DNA of 33,113 bases, taken from assembly GCA_027343725.1 (NCBI GenBank), contig DAHWKH010000104.1, forward strand, positions 1 to 33,113, read 5' to 3'. Both the position numbers and the translations under genes were made by a program. The notes below the pieces were generated by a model. That model had not been told where the DNA came from. It saw only the letters and a program-made list of their open reading frames with translations, and did no database searches. Position 1 is the stretch's first letter, and the number at the start of each line of letters is the position of its first letter. This DNA comes from Acidiferrobacteraceae bacterium (GTDB lineage Bacteria > Pseudomonadota > Gammaproteobacteria > Acidiferrobacterales > Acidiferrobacteraceae). This document shows positions 17,818 through 26,492 of this stretch, piece after piece.

Positions 17818-19230
17818 TCAACCCGAGCAGGGCGCGGGATTGACCATCTCATTGGCCACCCAGGAGAAGGTGCGCGAATTGCCGGCGGCGTCGTTCAGCA
17901 CCAGCACGAGGGGGCCCAGGGCGAGGAGATTCATGTTCACATACCACACCCCGGTCGCGGTGATCTCGAGCGGCGCGCCATCGAGCGTCCCGCTCACGAC
18001 CCCCGAGAGGTCCTGCCAATGTCCGGATACGAGGACCGAGGCGCCCAGGAACTGGACGAAGGATAGACAGGCATCCGGCGGCGCATTGTCGACACCCACG
18101 GTCATCTCATCGCTCGCATTGACGCCCGCGGCGTCCCGGGCACTCACCGTGAGCGTATGCTCGCCTTGACTCAAAACCGTCGTATCGAGCGGGAGCGCGA
18201 AAGGCCCCGACGTCGATACGCTCTGGTAGGCGTGACCATCAACCGTCAGGGTGACGGTGTCGGGAAGCGCAAAGGGATCACTGACGCTCCCCGACACCGT
18301 CAGGACACCATGGACCCAGGACGGCAGCGGGGAGACGGTCAGGGCGAGCGGGCTCTTCGCGAAGGATCCGGTGATCGCCCCGAGGAGCGTCCCGCCGGCT
18401 GCGATATGACGGGCATAGGCCACCACCTGCCCCGCCTGGGGACCGGGGATCGCGGCCGCGGTCCCCGCGGGCGCGCCAGCCGCGACCTACATCAGGGCAT
18501 CGGCGAGAGCATCCGCGTAGGCCGTAGCCGACAGGGTGAGCGAGCCCAGCGTGAGCAGTCCCTGGGCGCCCTGCCCATTCAGTCGCCCGTCGAACGCAAG
18601 ATCCGCGACCATGGTGCGCGTGAGTGCGCGCGTGGTACTACCCGATGCCACCGCCCAGCGCGAAAGGGCCGCGAGAATCAGGCCGTACCGCAGGCTCGCA
18701 TCGAAAGTCTGGCCGGCGGGGAGCGCGTCCAGGAGCACCGGATCGGTCGTAGCCGGCGCGAAATCGAGCCAGGCAGCGAACTCATCGTTGGCATGGGCCT
18801 CGGCGGGCCCGGAGGCATAACCCTCCCGGACGAAGTCCTGGGCGAGCGCACAGGCGGCGGTCGTGATGGGCGTGACCGCGACTGTGAGCGTGTGGCCGGC
18901 GTGATAGGCAAAGGTTCCAGACAAACGCCCCGAGGACACGGAGCCCGGGTGCGTGGGCTCCGTGTAAGACCCCCCACTCACCACGACCGTAAGCGTCGCG
19001 CTCGGCGTCGCAAGCGGCAACCGGAACGCACCGCTTGCGTCGGTGCGTGTGCGGCCCAAAAGCCCACCGGGCCCGGAGACCTGCACCGTGGCCCCGGCGA
19101 CGGGCCCTCCGCTGACGACAAGGCCCGTGATCACCCCGCCCGGTAGAGGGGCGGGCTCGCTCGGATTCCCGAGCCGGCAACCGGCCAGGGCGAGGCCGAG
19201 ACAAAGGCAGAACGTTCTGAGTGTTTTCAT
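17818..19230 (-). pseudogene. Ig-like-domain lipoprotein gene interrupted by an in-frame amber codon (TAG at 18487-18489)
   Basis: MKTLRTFCLCLGLALAGC lipobox, carboxypeptidase-regulatory-like segment (SGGPVAGATVQVSGPGGLLGRTRTDASGAFRLPL), TAG at codon 248. The same frame then continues as VAAGAPAGTAAAIPGPQAGQVVAYARHIAAGG...Ig-like strands to TGA at 17818. Confidence 0.8.
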
Positions 19231-19781
19231 GGAAACCTCCAGAGGCCTGTGATCGTCAGAAGAGAGAAGCGGCGCGGGGCCGCGGTCGTCGCCGTCAGGG
19301 CCAGCGACCAGGATTTCGTCAACGGAATCTCGACCGAGGCCGCGAAGACCGCCACCGTCGCGCTCGTCGCAGGCTCCCTCGCCTCGACATAGCCTTGGCT
19401 ATCGATCCAGGCGCGATCGTCATCCCGGATCTGGCCGATCCCGGCACCGAGGCCCCACCACGGCCGCCATCCGTAGCCGAGTGGCATGCGCCACTCCCAT
19501 AAGCCCATAGCCGCCACCAAGCGCGCGCGCTGCATGAGCCCGCGGCGGCGCATGCCGCTCGCCGCCTGCGCAAGCGTGACCGCGGCCACGAGCCGCCGGC
19601 CCACTTGCGTCCTGCGCGCGAGCGCGAGCTCGACCTGCCAGCCGCGGGCGAGGGCGGTCGGGACGCCCGCTGGCAAATCGCCAAGACACAGCCCCCCGCC
19701 CCCCGCCAACTGCCAGGCGCGCGCCGCGAGCGGGACGACACAGGCCGCGGCGAGCACCAGAACCGGCGCGCGCGCCCTCAT
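19227..19781 (-). CDS. Small predicted outer-membrane beta-barrel protein of the T4SS-like operon
   Basis: MRARAPVLVLAAACVVPLAARAWQL (signal peptide), then alternating amphipathic segments with many Trp/Arg/Gly (GLWEWRMPLGYGWRPWWGLGAGIG..., ATVAVFAASVEIPLTKSWSLALTAT). It sits in the C-terminal part of track ORF 19227..20612. Confidence 0.6.
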   Translation of the reverse strand: MRARAPVLVLAAACVVPLAARAWQLAGGGGLCLGDLPAGVPTALARGWQVELALARRTQVGRRLVAAVTLAQAASGMRRRGLMQRARLVAAMGLWEWRMPLGYGWRPWWGLGAGIGQIRDDDRAWIDSQGYVEAREPATSATVAVFAASVEIPLTKSWSLALTATTAAPRRFSLLTITGLWRFP

Positions 19782-20500
19782 TGGCTCTGGACGTAGGCGT
19801 TTTGCGCCGGGACATAGACCCGGTGCCGCAGTCGCCAGCGCGCGAGCGTCGCGAGTGCCCCTTGCCCGCCGCCCGTCAGGGCCTGCGTCTCCCACGGGGC
19901 CTGCGCGCCGGCCAGGCCCAACGCGCCATCGGCGCTTGCGAGAAACGAGCGCCCGAACGCCATCACCACGTCCGCGCGCCGGCCGTTTTCCCGAAAGCCC
20001 GGCAATCCCAGATGAAAACGCCGATCGAAGGCGACCGCCCGGAACCGCGCGCGGCGCCCATCCGGCATCACCACGGACGTCACCGTCAGATCGACCCGCG
20101 CGCCCGCGACCCCCGTGACATGCGCCAAAAGCCTCGCGCCCACCGGCAAGGCCGTCTCCGGCCGCGACGCGGCGGCCCGGACATGCAGGACGACCTCGGC
20201 CGGATCGACGTCGCTGATGCCGTGACGCAAGGCCACCGCGATCCAGGAGCCAGGGCGAATCCCGAGGTGCACGGCGGGCGCGCCGACAACCGCGAGCGCC
20301 GCGTGGCGCCGGTAGACCACGAAGGCCAGGCCGCGGGCGCGCTGCGGGACCCCGCGCGGCGCGGACTTCGCGGGGCGTTTCGCCGTGGATGGCGCCTTGG
20401 GTATGAGCGTCAGGATGCGCTGCCACGGAGACGGGGATTTCGGGCGGGCAAGGGCCAGGCGGTGCACCACGGCCGTTGCGGGATTCGTGAGACTCACCAT
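19778..20500 (-). CDS. VirB10/TrbI-like protein (core domain)
   Basis: LGIRPGSWIAVALRHGISDVDPAEVVLHVR...ALPVGARLLAHVTGVAGARVDLTVTSVVMPDGRRARFRAVAFD resembles the VirB10 C-terminal core; operon position also fits. Confidence 0.6.
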   Translation of the reverse strand: MVSLTNPATAVVHRLALARPKSPSPWQRILTLIPKAPSTAKRPAKSAPRGVPQRARGLAFVVYRRHAALAVVGAPAVHLGIRPGSWIAVALRHGISDVDPAEVVLHVRAAASRPETALPVGARLLAHVTGVAGARVDLTVTSVVMPDGRRARFRAVAFDRRFHLGLPGFRENGRRADVVMAFGRSFLASADGALGLAGAQAPWETQALTGGGQGALATLARWRLRHRVYVPAQNAYVQSQ

Positions 20501-21243
20501 GACACCTCCACGGGCCCGAGGGCCCCGACCACCACCAGACGCCAGCGCCGGACCGGGGCCTTTTGGCGCAGGCAGGCGAGCGCGCAGCGCGTATCCCGCC
20601 GGGCACGGACACAGCTCAGACGCTCGCCCGGGTGGCGCCAGGGTGGGCGTCCGCTGTAAAGGGCCGCCGTCACGACCCGCGCGTTGCGGGGGTTGCGCGC
20701 CTTGAGCGCGAAACCCAGAACGGCGTGATGCGGCGTGTAGAGAAAGCGATGCACGAGGAGGACCAGGCGGTGGCCTCGGCGCACGAGCGCCCGGCGCTTG
20801 TCGATGGTCGTCCCCGCGCCGCCGAATGCCACGGCCGCGGCCACCCGGCGCCAGAAGCGGTGTCGTTTGGGTTGCGGGAGGGGGTGCCGGACGACCGGCC
20901 GGGGCGGCGCGAAGACGATATCGCTCGCATAGTGGCGGCCGCTGTCACTCGTGCACACGAGTAACGAGACCGCGGCGCGCGCAAGTCCTATGAACACGTT
21001 GCCGCAATAGCGGCGATGGCTGCCGCGCACGACGCTCAGCAAAAGGCCGCTCGCCCCCAAGCGCACGACCTTGAACACGGGGTTCGTGACCGCAAACATC
21101 AGCTCCCGGGCGTCACGCCTGGGGAACAGGAGCCGCAAACCGAGATTGGGAACGATCACGGCGCCGAGCGCCGTGTAAGGCGCGAGCACAACGTGACGCG
21201 CGTGGGGCGCAAGCGGGGCCAGGGGGGGCGGCAAGGCGCTCAT
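20494..21243 (-). CDS. VirB9/TraK-like conjugation protein
   Basis: RLLFPRRDARELMFAVTNPVFKVVRLGASGLLLSVVRGSHRRYCGNVFIG...SDSGRHYASDIVFAPPRP; position between VirB8-like and VirB10-like. True start ATG at 21243 (track ORF extends upstream). Confidence 0.5.
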   Translation of the reverse strand: MSALPPPLAPLAPHARHVVLAPYTALGAVIVPNLGLRLLFPRRDARELMFAVTNPVFKVVRLGASGLLLSVVRGSHRRYCGNVFIGLARAAVSLLVCTSDSGRHYASDIVFAPPRPVVRHPLPQPKRHRFWRRVAAAVAFGGAGTTIDKRRALVRRGHRLVLLVHRFLYTPHHAVLGFALKARNPRNARVVTAALYSGRPPWRHPGERLSCVRARRDTRCALACLRQKAPVRRWRLVVVGALGPVEVSW

Positions 21244-21848
21244 AGGCCCCGCATCCCGTCCACCACGATGCCCGCGGTATCGTTCGGGCGCCGGGCGCTC
21301 ACCGTCACCGTCAGGATCACCGCGAACGACACGTGGCGCACGGCCCCCGATGCGCGCGCGAGATGGATGACGCCCGACAACCGGAGCTGCGCGTGCGCGC
21401 CGGAACGCGAGAGCAGGCGCGCGTGTCGAAAGGTGACCCACGAACGAAAGTGGGCGGCGCGCACGCGCGCGATGTAAGCGGTCTTTCTCAGGGCCGCCAC
21501 CGTAGCCTGGCGCAAAGACGCGCTCATCATGTCGAGCGCCTGGACATAGTCCGCCACCACGGTGGTGCTGTTGACGCAAAAATAATCGCGTACGAAACGC
21601 ATGCCGGCGACCAGAAGATCGCGCCGCGAGCGCGCCTGCGGACTCAACCATTCGATGCGCCCCAACACCCGCCCCGACCGATCGACGGCGATGACGGGCG
21701 ATGGGCGCGCGATCGCGACCACGGCGAGCAACACGCAGGCAAGGGACGCCAGCGCGAACAGCAGCCAGCCCCAGAGGGCGTGGCGCGCGAGCCGCCTCAG
21801 GATGAGACCTTGCGGCCCGTGGACGGCGAACGGGTCAGGCCTTCTCAT
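21240..21848 (-). CDS. VirB8-like protein
   Basis: MRRPDPFAVHGPQGLILRRLARHALWGWLLFALASLACVLLAVVAIARPSPVIAVDRSGRVLG: N-terminal TM plus an NTF2-like periplasmic domain arrangement. Confidence 0.6.
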   Translation of the reverse strand: MRRPDPFAVHGPQGLILRRLARHALWGWLLFALASLACVLLAVVAIARPSPVIAVDRSGRVLGRIEWLSPQARSRRDLLVAGMRFVRDYFCVNSTTVVADYVQALDMMSASLRQATVAALRKTAYIARVRAAHFRSWVTFRHARLLSRSGAHAQLRLSGVIHLARASGAVRHVSFAVILTVTVSARRPNDTAGIVVDGMRGL

Positions 21849-22911
21849 CGGGCTCCTCGGGCTTTGGCGCGTCGAATTGCGGGTCGAGATAATTCGTGAG
21901 CGGCACGCTGCCGTCAGCCGACTCCGGCCAATAGTCGGGGTCGATCGGCACGTGCAGGGTCGCAGTCGGGCGCGGCGCGACCGTGTCGATATCGGGATCC
22001 CCCTCGAACCAGGCGTGGGCCGCGCGCGCGGCCCCCTGACCGACACCCATGGCCATGGTGGCGCCGACGGCGGTCACGGCCGCGAGGTAGGGGGCGATCA
22101 GGGGCTGCGCGGCACCCGCGTTTTCGATGAGGCTCGCGGTCACGTAGGGGGCCGCGAGCAGCACCGCGCACAGAATGAGATTCAGGATCGTGAACAGCAT
22201 GTGCGCGTACACGATCATGTAGGCGCCGGGCCCGACCAGCCTTTGCAGGTCCCCGACGGCCCGCGTGAAAAGCGGCGTGAACACCGCGAGAAGCAGGGCT
22301 TGCACGATCGGCCAGAGCACGAAGAAGCCCATGAGCTTCACGAACCCGCGCACGAGCGATAGGGTGCGGCTCAACGCGAGCGGAATGGCAATGAGGCCAT
22401 ACAGAAACGCGACCTCGAAACCAATGGCCTGGGCGATCCGCAACAGGGCCTCCAGCAACGTCGTGACCACCAAGGTGGCGTAAAAGACGAGCACGGTGGC
22501 GATGCGCAGCGGCAGGGCATTGATCTCCTTGATCGTGTTCCAGACGCCGCCGGGACTGGTGCTCGCGGTCTTGAGGAGGGCGGCCATCTGGTTCGCGGTG
22601 GCGCGCAGGGACCCGATGCCGGCCATCGCGCGATAGAGGGCGTTCAGGTAATGCGCGAGCAGATTGCCGATCGCAAAGTAGGTCACGAGCACGAGGCCCC
22701 AGACCACGACATCCCGCAAGGCCTGGCTGAAACGGCCCATGCCCGCAATCACGTCCGATTGCGCCTCCAGCAAGCGCGTATACAAACTCATCAGAAACAG
22801 CGACGGGGTGACCGTCATCATGAGGGTGCGGGCCACCGGGGCGGCGTTGGCGTAGACGCTTTTCGGACTCAAGTCCCGCAACAGCACGGCTACCAGGGAG
22901 GCGCTCGTCAT
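21835..22911 (-). CDS. VirB6/TrbL-like polytopic membrane protein
   Basis: Multiple TM segments (VVVWGLVLVTYFAIGNLLAHYL, LPLRIATVLVFYATLVVTTLLEAL, GFFVLWPIVQALLLAVFTPLF) and position between VirB5-like and VirB8-like. Confidence 0.65.
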   Translation of the reverse strand: MTSASLVAVLLRDLSPKSVYANAAPVARTLMMTVTPSLFLMSLYTRLLEAQSDVIAGMGRFSQALRDVVVWGLVLVTYFAIGNLLAHYLNALYRAMAGIGSLRATANQMAALLKTASTSPGGVWNTIKEINALPLRIATVLVFYATLVVTTLLEALLRIAQAIGFEVAFLYGLIAIPLALSRTLSLVRGFVKLMGFFVLWPIVQALLLAVFTPLFTRAVGDLQRLVGPGAYMIVYAHMLFTILNLILCAVLLAAPYVTASLIENAGAAQPLIAPYLAAVTAVGATMAMGVGQGAARAAHAWFEGDPDIDTVAPRPTATLHVPIDPDYWPESADGSVPLTNYLDPQFDAPKPEEPDEKA

Positions 22912-23531
22912 GGCGTGTGCCCAAAGGCCCGATAGAGCGATTGCGCCTCACGCGGCAAGCGGCGGTCATTGCGCCGCTCGGCGGCGTGACGGAGGGCGCG
23001 CTTGAGGGCGCGCTTCTCGCGGGCCGCGGCCAGCAGGGCCAGAGCCGACGTCGACTGCGCGGTGACATCAGCGCTCGCCTTCTCGCCGAGCGTGCGCGAG
23101 GCGAGGCGCATGTCGTGGTGGGCGCCGCGTGTGAGCCACGTCAGATCCCAAAGCGCGCGCAGGCGCCGCGCCCGACCCGAATCGAGGGCGCGCGCGCCGG
23201 TACGGGCCGGAACCCGGGGGTGCGCCCGCGCCAAGGCCGGCGCGATCGACGGCGGGACCCCTGGGGGCAGGCCTGCGCGCGCGTAGCGCAGAAGCGATCC
23301 ATTCGTGACGGCGCGGGCATTGCGCTCGCCCTCTTGAAGGGTCGCCTGCACGATACGCAGGCGGTCGAGTTCCGCTGTGAGCGTGTGATACACGGCGAGC
23401 GTCTGCTCGAACAGGCTCACGAGCTCCGCGTGCACCGGCGGGTCGAATGTGATATCCCCGACACCGAAGACGGCATGTGCCGCCCCAATGCCGAGGAACC
23501 AGAAACCGACGAACGCGAGGACGGTCTTCAT
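22908..23531 (-). CDS. VirB5/TrbJ-like secreted protein
   Basis: MKTVLAFVGFWFLGIGAAHAVFGVGDITFDPPVHAELVSLFEQTLAVYHTLTAEL: signal peptide, then a TrbJ/VirB5-like start and helical body. Confidence 0.55.
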   Translation of the reverse strand: MKTVLAFVGFWFLGIGAAHAVFGVGDITFDPPVHAELVSLFEQTLAVYHTLTAELDRLRIVQATLQEGERNARAVTNGSLLRYARAGLPPGVPPSIAPALARAHPRVPARTGARALDSGRARRLRALWDLTWLTRGAHHDMRLASRTLGEKASADVTAQSTSALALLAAAREKRALKRALRHAAERRNDRRLPREAQSLYRAFGHTP

Positions 23532-25843
23532 GGGGAAGACTTCAGGAACCGTTCGAGGCGCAAGAGCGGGTCCGCGGTCTCGCGCGCGATGCGTGCCTTC
23601 AAGGCCAATCCCTCCGGCGTGGTGTCGGCAAGCGCCAGCAGCAGGCGCGGAAAGGTGAGCCTTAACGCGAAATACTGCGAGGCGACCGAGCGAATCGCCG
23701 GGCGCCAATCGAGGGCCAGCGGAAAGGGCAGTCCGCGCCAGAGGGCCAGCGCCGGGGCGGGCATGCCGATGCGCCGGGCGATCTCGTCCCAGCCGTCCGC
23801 GCGGTACAAAAGCGAGCGGTACGGCATGGAATTGACGACCTCGGGCTCCAGGACATCGATCTCCGCCAAGCCCTGCGTCACGATGTCGATGGCCGCCGCC
23901 TCCTTGCGCCCCATGCGCGCGATCTCGGAAACCAGGCGGCGCAGGACATCGGGGGCGTGGGCGACGAAACGATGGATCTCGTCCAACAGCACACGGGCGG
24001 GACGCGGACCGGTGAAGGCCAGATGCAAGAATCGCAAACACAAGAAGACGAGATAGAACGTCAGGAGCTTCGGGCTTGCGCGGTCGACCTCCTTCAAATC
24101 GACGCCGCTGATCCCGGGGCTCAAAGACACGTTATCGCGCTCGGCGAAGATGCGGCCCTCCGGGGTTTCGAGAAAGCTGTGGAGATTGGCGGCCATGGCG
24201 CGGGCCGCGCGCGTCGGCTCGGCGCGCTCGAGCGTGAGCGATTCGAGCGCCTTCAGGAGATCGACGAGGCCGGGATCCCGGGTCGGGGCATCCGGGCCGT
24301 AGAGCGCCGTCAGGGCGGCGGCGCCGGCCGCGGATTCGTGGACGTCGAGGAGCGTGCGTCCATCCGTCAACAGGAAGGCGAGACTATTGAGGGTCGCGGC
24401 CGCGAGCGCCGGATCGAGTCCGGCCCCGGATGGGGCGCGCGGGGGCAGGGGATTGACGGCGGCGGCCGCGGGATCCAGGGTCGTGTAGACGCCGCCCAAC
24501 GCCTCCACCGTCCAGCGGTAGCTCGCCCCGATCTCGAGCAGATACCAATCGACCCCGAAGGGATAGGTCTCGAGGATTGTCGCGATTTTGTCCACGCCCT
24601 TGCCGGCGCCGGTCATCGCGACCGTGAAGCTGTGAGCGACGCTCTGCCGGGTGTAGTCGAAGGCCACCGCCTGCCCGGCCATGCCCAGACGCAGGGACTC
24701 GGGGCGGCGGGACCCCGTCCGGAAGACCTGGGCCGGGGCCATCGCGACGATCTGCGCTAGGTGGTCGGGGCGCCACAAAGGCGCCCGATAGCCCTGACCC
24801 GGCTGCGCTGCGCGAAAAAACGGCAGCTGAACGAAGGCGTCGTCGCGCACACGCCCGCCCTGGCCCTCGAGATGGCGGATCAGGCGCAGGCCCTCGCGCT
24901 CGTGTTCGGGAGGCCACTGCACACAGAGGATGTAGGCGTTGCGATGGATGGTGAGGTCGCGCGCCGCAACCGTCTCGCGAAAGCCCTGCATGTCGCGCAG
25001 GACGACGAGCTGCCGCTCGCGCCCGCGATGACCGATCGTGCCGTGCGCGAGGCGATCGGCGCGCTCGCTTTGTCGCAGCGCCTGCTCGGTCGATGGCGCG
25101 AACACCACTTGGCTCACGTGCAAAGAGAGAGACCCGGATACGAGCGGCAGGACAAAACCCGGGCGGGCGTCTGGATACAGATGCAGGTAGAGGGTTTTGA
25201 TGCGCCGCCCGGCGATGGTCAGGAACCGGTCCTGCGCGCGCGGCGGCTCGATGATGAGCTGTTCGGCCAACGACAGCCACGGATCCAGGCGCGCGTCCGC
25301 CCCGCCGTCATAGCTCTTGCGAATGAGAGCCAGGTACTCTTCCACGGTCGCAACGCGCCCACCGGGGAGCCCGTCTGCGATCCGGGAGGCAAGACCCGTC
25401 AGGGCCTCGGCATGGGCCGTTTGGTCCGCGAGGGCGCGCCGGATACGCACGCGGCGCGGGCCTCCGATGCGCCCGACGATGAGGGCTACGGTATTGGTGA
25501 GGACGTGCGGCGCCATATGCTCGGCGCACGCCTGGCGCAAGACCCGCGTGAAGGGGCTTTTGCGCTCCGCCTCGGCCTCGAGGGCGAGATAGGCCGCCAC
25601 CGCCCGCGGATCGCGTTCGCGCCACAAATGGAACTCGCACCAATGCTGGGGTGGCAGAAGGGCCAGGGCCTTGGCGATCCCATCGAAGGCGCGCGTGCGT
25701 CCACCCTCGTCCTCGAACTCTATATCGAGGCCCGACCAAAGAATCGCGAGCGACACCGCGCCATCGCCATGCGCGATCCCATGCGCGCCCAAGGCATGAG
25801 ACCAGGTGTAGAGATCGCAATAGCGGCGCGCGCCTAGACCCAT
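23528..25843 (-). CDS. VirB4/TraC-like T4SS ATPase
   Basis: FTVAMTGAGKGVDKIATIL (Walker A-like), RVLLDEIHRFVAHAPDVLRRLVSEIARMGRKEAAAIDIVTQGLAEID (Walker B and downstream TQ motif). ATG at 25843. Confidence 0.82.
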   Translation of the reverse strand: MGLGARRYCDLYTWSHALGAHGIAHGDGAVSLAILWSGLDIEFEDEGGRTRAFDGIAKALALLPPQHWCEFHLWRERDPRAVAAYLALEAEAERKSPFTRVLRQACAEHMAPHVLTNTVALIVGRIGGPRRVRIRRALADQTAHAEALTGLASRIADGLPGGRVATVEEYLALIRKSYDGGADARLDPWLSLAEQLIIEPPRAQDRFLTIAGRRIKTLYLHLYPDARPGFVLPLVSGSLSLHVSQVVFAPSTEQALRQSERADRLAHGTIGHRGRERQLVVLRDMQGFRETVAARDLTIHRNAYILCVQWPPEHEREGLRLIRHLEGQGGRVRDDAFVQLPFFRAAQPGQGYRAPLWRPDHLAQIVAMAPAQVFRTGSRRPESLRLGMAGQAVAFDYTRQSVAHSFTVAMTGAGKGVDKIATILETYPFGVDWYLLEIGASYRWTVEALGGVYTTLDPAAAAVNPLPPRAPSGAGLDPALAAATLNSLAFLLTDGRTLLDVHESAAGAAALTALYGPDAPTRDPGLVDLLKALESLTLERAEPTRAARAMAANLHSFLETPEGRIFAERDNVSLSPGISGVDLKEVDRASPKLLTFYLVFLCLRFLHLAFTGPRPARVLLDEIHRFVAHAPDVLRRLVSEIARMGRKEAAAIDIVTQGLAEIDVLEPEVVNSMPYRSLLYRADGWDEIARRIGMPAPALALWRGLPFPLALDWRPAIRSVASQYFALRLTFPRLLLALADTTPEGLALKARIARETADPLLRLERFLKSSP

Positions 25844-26103
25844 AAACGCTCCCGCTCCGCGAGACGGCGGTCGCGGCGGGCCTCGCCCATCATCGGCAGG
25901 AATACCACGTCGTCCCCGATCACAAGGGTCGCAATCAGGATCGGCAGCGCGCACCCGGCCCCCAGGGCCGGAAGCCAGCAGACCGGCGCGGGCGCGATCA
26001 CGGCGAGCAAGGCGCCGCTCACGGCCACGAGCCCGGACCCCACCGCCGGTAACGGGAAGCCCGCGACGCGTGCCGGTGCCAGGCGTTTGTTGAAGGCGCT
26101 CAT
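25834..26103 (-). CDS. VirB3-like inner-membrane protein
   Basis: 89 aa, hydrophobic hairpin (GLVAVSGALLAVIAPAPVCWLPALGAGCALPILIATLVIGDDVVFLPMM), directly upstream of virB4-like. Confidence 0.6.
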   Translation of the reverse strand: MSAFNKRLAPARVAGFPLPAVGSGLVAVSGALLAVIAPAPVCWLPALGAGCALPILIATLVIGDDVVFLPMMGEARRDRRLAERERLWV

Positions 26104-26402
26104 GCGCGCACGATGAGGGCTGCGATGCCGTACGCGCTGGCCGCGAGCACCAGGCCGATGATGCTGCCTATGACGTAGCTCTTGCCGCGCTCACCCTGAC
26201 CGCTTGCAAAATACGCGGCGCCGATCAGGATGCCGATGATCGCGAGGATACTGACGAGCAAGGCGATGACATCGGTGATCGCGTGCGCGCGTTCTTCGAG
26301 CGACATGCGCAGGTCCGCGCCCTCCGCGTAGAGCGGCAGGCGCAAAACGGCGTATGCGGCGTGGGACACGAGGCACATTCCAAACACAAGCGTCTTGCGC
26401 AT
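26100..26402 (-). CDS. VirB2/TrbC-like pilin
   Basis: 100 aa, signal peptide plus two TM segments (VIALLVSILAIIGILIGAAYFASGQGERGKSYVIGSIIGLVLAASAYGIAALIV); SD GAGGAG upstream of ATG. Confidence 0.65.
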   Translation of the reverse strand: MRKTLVFGMCLVSHAAYAVLRLPLYAEGADLRMSLEERAHAITDVIALLVSILAIIGILIGAAYFASGQGERGKSYVIGSIIGLVLAASAYGIAALIVRA

Positions 26403-26434
26403 GGCGGCTCCTCACGATCGGAGGCGCCACGCTA

Positions 26435-26453
26435 GCGCGCCGTGACGGCGCGC
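26435..26453. repeat. Inverted repeat gcgcgccg-tga-cggcgcgc between bioC and the virB2-like gene
   Basis: Perfect 8-bp arms, 3-nt loop; no adjacent T-run. Confidence 0.55.
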
Positions 26454-26492
26454 GCCATGCGGGAAATCGGGATGGCGTTTGCTGGGGGATTC

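Noticed and set aside
17518-18066. Small ORFs in both orientations in the 17.5-17.85 kb spacer, including a possible missing carrier protein
   Set aside because: Low-complexity Arg/Pro/Gly translations, no DSL phosphopantetheine motif, and overlap with strong inverted repeats suggests non-coding DNA.
19227-20612. 461-aa minus-strand ORF taken as one protein
   Set aside because: Only its C-terminal 184 aa (from ATG 19781) has a signal peptide and protein-like composition; the rest is an alternative frame of the VirB10-like gene.
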